Origin: Clostridiaceae bacterium
GTDB lineage: Bacteria > Bacillota > Clostridia > Lutisporales > Lutisporaceae
Assembly (NCBI GenBank): GCA_028697435.1
Contig: JAQVFD010000059.1
Coordinates: 1 to 9,693 of the forward strand
Direction: 5' to 3'
Length of the DNA stretch: 9,693 nucleotides
Shown here in pieces: positions 6,589 through 9,693 of this stretch. Position 1 is the stretch's first letter. Each line of letters starts with the position of its first letter. The notes under the pieces are model-generated. The model had not been told where the DNA came from. It saw only the letters and a list, made by a program, of their open reading frames with translations, and did no database searches. The position numbers and the translations under genes are program-made.

Positions 6589-6605
6589 GAATAATAGTAT
6601 TATTC
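6589..6605. promoter_or_regulatory. Perfect 17-bp palindrome in the hutU leader (operator-like)
   Basis: GAATAATA-G-TATTATTC, two 8-bp arms around one base, lying about +8 to +24 from the predicted sigma-54 start and before the ribosome binding site (GGAGGAA, 6622-6628). Its sequence is unrelated to sites 1 and 2, so it would suit a second regulator, probably a repressor. As RNA it could form only a small, weak hairpin. Confidence 0.45.
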
Positions 6606-6633
6606 GAAATATACGAGTAATGGAGGAAATAGA

Positions 6634-8661
6634 ATGGTAAAGAATTATGAAATCTCGGAGGCTATGACAATAAAGCTTGACAATCAGCTGCGGTCAATGC
6701 CTAAGTTCGCTGAAGGCATCAGAAGGGCACCGGATAGAGGCTTCACATTGAATTCAGAACAGGCGGAGACTGCATTGAAAAATGCTCTCAGATATATACC
6801 TGAGGAGCTTCACGAAAAGCTTGTTGGCGAGTTTATGGATGAACTTATCACCAGGGGAAGAATTTATGGGTATCGCTTCAGACCGGAAGGCAGGATTTAC
6901 GGGAAGCCTATTGACGAATACAAGGGGAACTGCATAGAAGGAAAAGCTTTTCAAGTAATGATAGACAACAACCTGGATTTTGAAGTAGCCTTATACCCCT
7001 ATGAACTGGTAACCTACGGTGAAACTGGGCAGGTGTGCCAGAATTGGATGCAGTACAGATTAATTATGAAATACCTTGAAGTAATGACTGACCACCAAAC
7101 CCTTGTAATAGAATCGGGACATCCGTTAGGGCTGTTTCACTCAAAGCCGACAGACCCCAGAGTAATCATCACTAATGCACTAATGGTTGGAATGTTTGAT
7201 AACCAAAAAGACTGGCATTATGCAATGCAGATGGGGGTTGCAAACTACGGACAAATGACTGCAGGAGGCTGGATGTATATAGGACCTCAAGGGATAGTTC
7301 ATGGAACCTTCAACACAATACTGAACGCAGGAAGGCAGAAGTTTGGCATAGGACCCGATGAGGATCTCCGTGGGTATCTTTTTGTGACCTCAGGTCTTGG
7401 AGGCATGAGCGGTGCTCAACCAAAGGCAGCGGAAATAGCAAACGGAGTAGGAATAGTTGCAGAGGTTGACTATTCAAGAATAGAAACAAGACTTAACCAG
7501 GGATGGATATCAAAGGTTTCTTCGGATTTGAAGGAAGTATTCGGTATAGCCGAGGATTACCTTAAGAAAAAAGAAAAAATATCCATTGCGTATCATGGAA
7601 ATATAGTAGATTTACTTGAATACGCAGTTAATAATGAAATAAAGATACATCTTTTATCAGACCAGACCTCATGCCATGCCGCATATGACGGCGGCTACTG
7701 CCCCCAGGGACTGACCTTTGATGAAAGAACAAGGATGCTTAAGGAAGACAGGGAGCAATTCTGTGAATTGGTGGATAAGAGCCTGAGACACCATTTCGAG
7801 CTTATAAGGAAGCTGGTAGATAAAGGGACATATTTCTTCGATTACGGCAATTCCTTTATGAAAGCGGTATATGATGCAGGAGCAAAAGAAATAGCAAAGA
7901 ACGGTGTTGATGAAAAAGACGGATTCATATTCCCGTCATATGTTGAGGATATAATGGGTCCCGAGCTTTTCGATTACGGATATGGACCTTTCAGATGGGT
8001 ATGCCTCAGCGGAAAGCATGAGGATCTGATAAAGACAGACCACGCAGCAATGGAGTGCATTGACCCTGCAAGAAGAGCTCAGGACAGGGACAATTGGATA
8101 TGGATAAGGGATGCCGAAAAGAACAAGTTAGTTGTCGGAACCCAGGCAAGGATCCTTTATCAGGATGCATGGGGAAGGACAAGGATAGCGCTTAAATTCA
8201 ATGAAATGGTCAGAAAAGGTGAAATAGGACCCGTAATGCTGGGGCGTGACCATCATGATGTAAGCGGTACCGATTCGCCTTTTAGAGAGACATCTAATAT
8301 AAAGGACGGAAGCAATATAATGGCCGATATGGCGGTACAGTGTTTTGCAGGAAATGCTGCAAGGGGTATGAGCCTGATTGCGCTGCATAACGGCGGCGGA
8401 GTCGGTATAGGCAAGTCTATCAACGGAGGCTTCGGACTTGTGCTTGACGGAAGCGAGCGTATTGATAATATTATACAGGATGCAATGCTTTGGGATGTTA
8501 TGGGCGGAGTTGCGAGAAGGTCATGGGCAAGAAACGAGAACTCTATAACCACAAGTATGGAATATAATAAGACCCAGGCAGGGATGGATCATATAACGCT
8601 TCCCTTTATACCGGATGAGGAATTAATAAAAAAGACTGTTGCGGATGTGCTGTTAAAATAA
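6634..8661 (+). CDS. hutU: Urocanate hydratase, long form (HutU)
   Basis: Second step of histidine degradation: hydrates urocanate to 4-imidazolone-5-propionate using tightly bound NAD+ as an electrophile. At 675 aa it is the long form, against about 550-560 aa for the classical enzyme. Visible family landmarks are FHSKPTDPRVIITN (168-181), QMTAGGWMYIGPQGIVHGT (207-225), the dinucleotide-binding GLGGMSGAQ (254-262), GPFRWVC with the catalytic Cys457, GRDHHDVSGTDSPFRET (537-553), the HNGGGVGIGKS stretch (585-595) and NGGFGLVLDG (597-606). Nothing essential appears missing. ATG 6634 has GGAGG 7 bases upstream. No hutH, hutI or ftcD is in the window, so it may be separated from the rest of the pathway or continue it beyond the edge. 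Expression is predicted to depend on sigma-54. Confidence 0.96.
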   Translation: MVKNYEISEAMTIKLDNQLRSMPKFAEGIRRAPDRGFTLNSEQAETALKNALRYIPEELHEKLVGEFMDELITRGRIYGYRFRPEGRIYGKPIDEYKGNCIEGKAFQVMIDNNLDFEVALYPYELVTYGETGQVCQNWMQYRLIMKYLEVMTDHQTLVIESGHPLGLFHSKPTDPRVIITNALMVGMFDNQKDWHYAMQMGVANYGQMTAGGWMYIGPQGIVHGTFNTILNAGRQKFGIGPDEDLRGYLFVTSGLGGMSGAQPKAAEIANGVGIVAEVDYSRIETRLNQGWISKVSSDLKEVFGIAEDYLKKKEKISIAYHGNIVDLLEYAVNNEIKIHLLSDQTSCHAAYDGGYCPQGLTFDERTRMLKEDREQFCELVDKSLRHHFELIRKLVDKGTYFFDYGNSFMKAVYDAGAKEIAKNGVDEKDGFIFPSYVEDIMGPELFDYGYGPFRWVCLSGKHEDLIKTDHAAMECIDPARRAQDRDNWIWIRDAEKNKLVVGTQARILYQDAWGRTRIALKFNEMVRKGEIGPVMLGRDHHDVSGTDSPFRETSNIKDGSNIMADMAVQCFAGNAARGMSLIALHNGGGVGIGKSINGGFGLVLDGSERIDNIIQDAMLWDVMGGVARRSWARNENSITTSMEYNKTQAGMDHITLPFIPDEELIKKTVADVLLK

Positions 8662-8670
8662 CAATATTTA

Positions 8671-8702
8671 GGGGACGGTCAAATTAAACGAGACCTTTGA
8701 CA
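8671..8702. other. Inverted repeat after hutU, no clear function
   Basis: GGGGACGGTC (8671-8680) is followed by GTCAAA (8678-8683) and its inverse TTTGAC (8696-8701). No T-run follows, so it is a poor terminator. GGGGACGG resembles sequence seen near ends of some small clostridial transposons, but no transposase or second end is present. The rest of the 210-base gap 8662-8871 has no gene. Confidence 0.25.
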
Positions 8703-8779
8703 GAGTAAACTGAACTTAGTAGCAGTTAGCTGTTCCTAAAATGAAATGGAAAAGAAAGAATAACTTAAATAGTGTAAAT

Positions 8780-8795
8780 TGGAAGAAACATTGCT
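8780..8795 (+). promoter_or_regulatory. Possible sigma-54 promoter of the chemoreceptor gene
   Basis: TGGAAG-AAACA-TTGCT keeps the GG (8781-8782) and GC (8793-8794) exactly 10 bases apart and the TTGC box, but has A for C and G for C in the -24 element. It would start transcription near 8806, about 66 bases before the ATG. A sigma-A alternative, TTGCAG (8819-8824) with TAGGAT (8843-8848), has an 18-base spacer and is also mediocre. Confidence 0.35.
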
Positions 8796-8871
8796 TTTCA
8801 TGCTAAATGGGAGAATCATTGCAGAGTAAATCAGATAACTAATAGGATTTTAGTACTAAGGAGATGTTTGC

Positions 8872-9693
8872 ATGTATAGTAAAATGGTATTGCAAGAAAG
8901 ACCGGAAATTTTTGAAATGCTGATACATACAGCTCCGATTTTTCAAAAACTATTTCCTTTAGATTGTACTATTGCAGTTACGGATAAGGAATATTTTATA
9001 GCAGACTACCCCTCTAAGGAATTGCAGTTAAATTTAAAAGGAAAGAGAATACCCGATGATACGGGAATTATGAAATCAATTAAATCCGGCGAAATATCTA
9101 CAGCAATTATTAATGCAGAAGTATATGGTGTTCCCTTTAAATCGGTGGCTTCTCCGATTAAAAATGAGAAAGGAGAAGTCATTGGTTGCATGTCCTTGGG
9201 TATGAGCATGAAAAACCAAGAAATGCTAAATGAGGCAACACAATCTTTGGCAGCTACAAGCGAAGAAATTGTTGCTTCTACAGAGGAACTTGCATCAACT
9301 GCACAGGAGTTAGCAAGAGGGATGGCTGTTGTAGATTTAATGAGAAAAGAAATGGAAGAGCAGGTATTGAAAACGGAGGAAATATTGACCTTTATCAGGG
9401 ACATCTCAAAGAATTCAAATTTATTGGGACTGAATGCTGCAATTGAAGCGGCCCGCGCCGGTGAAGCAGGTAGAAGCTTTTCAATAGTTGCCGGTGAAAT
9501 TCGTAAGATGGCGGATAACAGTGAAAAATCTGTGGCACAAATTAAACTGATTATTGAAGAAATCAAGAAAAGAACTCTTCAGACAAGTGTAGAAATGCAA
9601 AAATCATTGCAGTTTTCAGAGAATTTAGCAGCTGTATCTCAGGAGATAGCCATAGCTATTCAAGGACTAAATAGTTATATCATGGATTTGGAG
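8872..9693 (+). CDS. Soluble methyl-accepting chemotaxis-type receptor, 3' truncated by window
   Basis: The frame is open to the last base (274 codons); the protein continues beyond the window. It has no transmembrane segment, so it is a cytosolic receptor. Residues about 1-113 form a small PAS-like sensor region (CTIAVTDKEYFIADYP, then VYGVPFKSVASPIKNEKGEVIGCMSLGMS), and 118-274 are helical signalling sequence. The receptor hairpin tip is clear: NSNLLGLNAAIEAARAGEAG (181-200), then RSFSIVAGEIRKMADNS. Tip variants N-S-N-L-L-G for Q-T-N-L-L-A and RSF for RGF are modest. Short soluble receptors of this build are usually about 280 aa, so little is probably missing. The ATG has AAGGAGA (8858-8864) 7 bases upstream. 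Its ligand is unknown; its place after hutU on the same strand hints at a link to histidine or nitrogen sensing, as inference. Confidence 0.88.
   Translation, partial: MYSKMVLQERPEIFEMLIHTAPIFQKLFPLDCTIAVTDKEYFIADYPSKELQLNLKGKRIPDDTGIMKSIKSGEISTAIINAEVYGVPFKSVASPIKNEKGEVIGCMSLGMSMKNQEMLNEATQSLAATSEEIVASTEELASTAQELARGMAVVDLMRKEMEEQVLKTEEILTFIRDISKNSNLLGLNAAIEAARAGEAGRSFSIVAGEIRKMADNSEKSVAQIKLIIEEIKKRTLQTSVEMQKSLQFSENLAAVSQEIAIAIQGLNSYIMDLE

Noticed and set aside
8253..8552. 99-codon minus-strand frame within hutU
   Set aside because: Mirror of conserved hutU codons, with no ribosome binding site or family resemblance.
8671..8702. Insertion-sequence remnant suggested by GGGGACGG
   Set aside because: No transposase fragment, no matching second end and no target duplication seen; kept only as a low-confidence repeat.
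9006..9566. 186-codon open frame on the minus strand inside the chemoreceptor gene
   Set aside because: Ser/Ile/Ala-rich antisense of helical receptor sequence; the plus frame encodes the clear receptor hairpin tip.
1..9693. CRISPR array, tRNA, rRNA, phage or defence genes
   Set aside because: No spaced repeats, cloverleaf or rRNA-like sequence, and no integrase, transposase or defence domain noticed on either strand; genes are metabolic, regulatory or envelope-related.

Overview
The window looks like a chromosomal segment of a low-GC, Gram-positive, probably anaerobic and motile bacterium of the Clostridia. The basis is AT-rich DNA, strong GGAGG-type ribosome binding sites, several TTG start codons, an LCP cell-wall ligase, the long (675-residue) form of urocanate hydratase, a DUF3343 protein and a short soluble chemoreceptor. 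The genus cannot be fixed from this sequence alone.

Layout: 55-1084 is a translationally coupled pair, aroD (type I 3-dehydroquinate dehydratase) and a small DUF3343 protein, followed by a weak AT-rich hairpin. 1196-2083 is a membrane-anchored LytR-CpsA-Psr protein. 2172-3605 is a type I glutamine synthetase with its own strong sigma-A promoter and a 15-bp-stem terminator. 3755-5479 is a sigma-54-dependent activator (PAS-PAS-AAA+-Fis HTH, RocR-like) behind an extended -10 promoter. It converges on a minus-strand SAM methyltransferase (5518-6201). A 432-base intergenic region follows, then hutU (6634-8661), and last a soluble methyl-accepting chemotaxis-type receptor (from 8872) cut off by the window edge.

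The most interesting part is the intergenic region 6202-6633. It holds two copies of the palindrome TGTATA-N5-TATACA whose centres lie 65 bp apart, then a near-perfect sigma-54 promoter (TGGCAC-N5-TTGCA) pointing into hutU, then a third, unrelated 17-bp perfect palindrome in the predicted hutU leader. A sigma-54 activator gene lies one gene away. I infer a compact, locally encoded sigma-54 circuit for histidine/urocanate use, with an enhancer-like activator input and a separate operator-like input near the transcription start. The same two palindromes lie upstream of a good sigma-A promoter for the divergent methyltransferase, so they may control both directions. The chemoreceptor after hutU has a weaker GG-N10-GC element and could belong to the same regulon.

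Functionally the window is biased to nitrogen and amino-acid metabolism: urocanate breakdown leads toward glutamate and ammonia, which glutamine synthetase uses, while aroD feeds aromatic amino-acid synthesis. Products are inferred from motifs read by eye; no database search was run.
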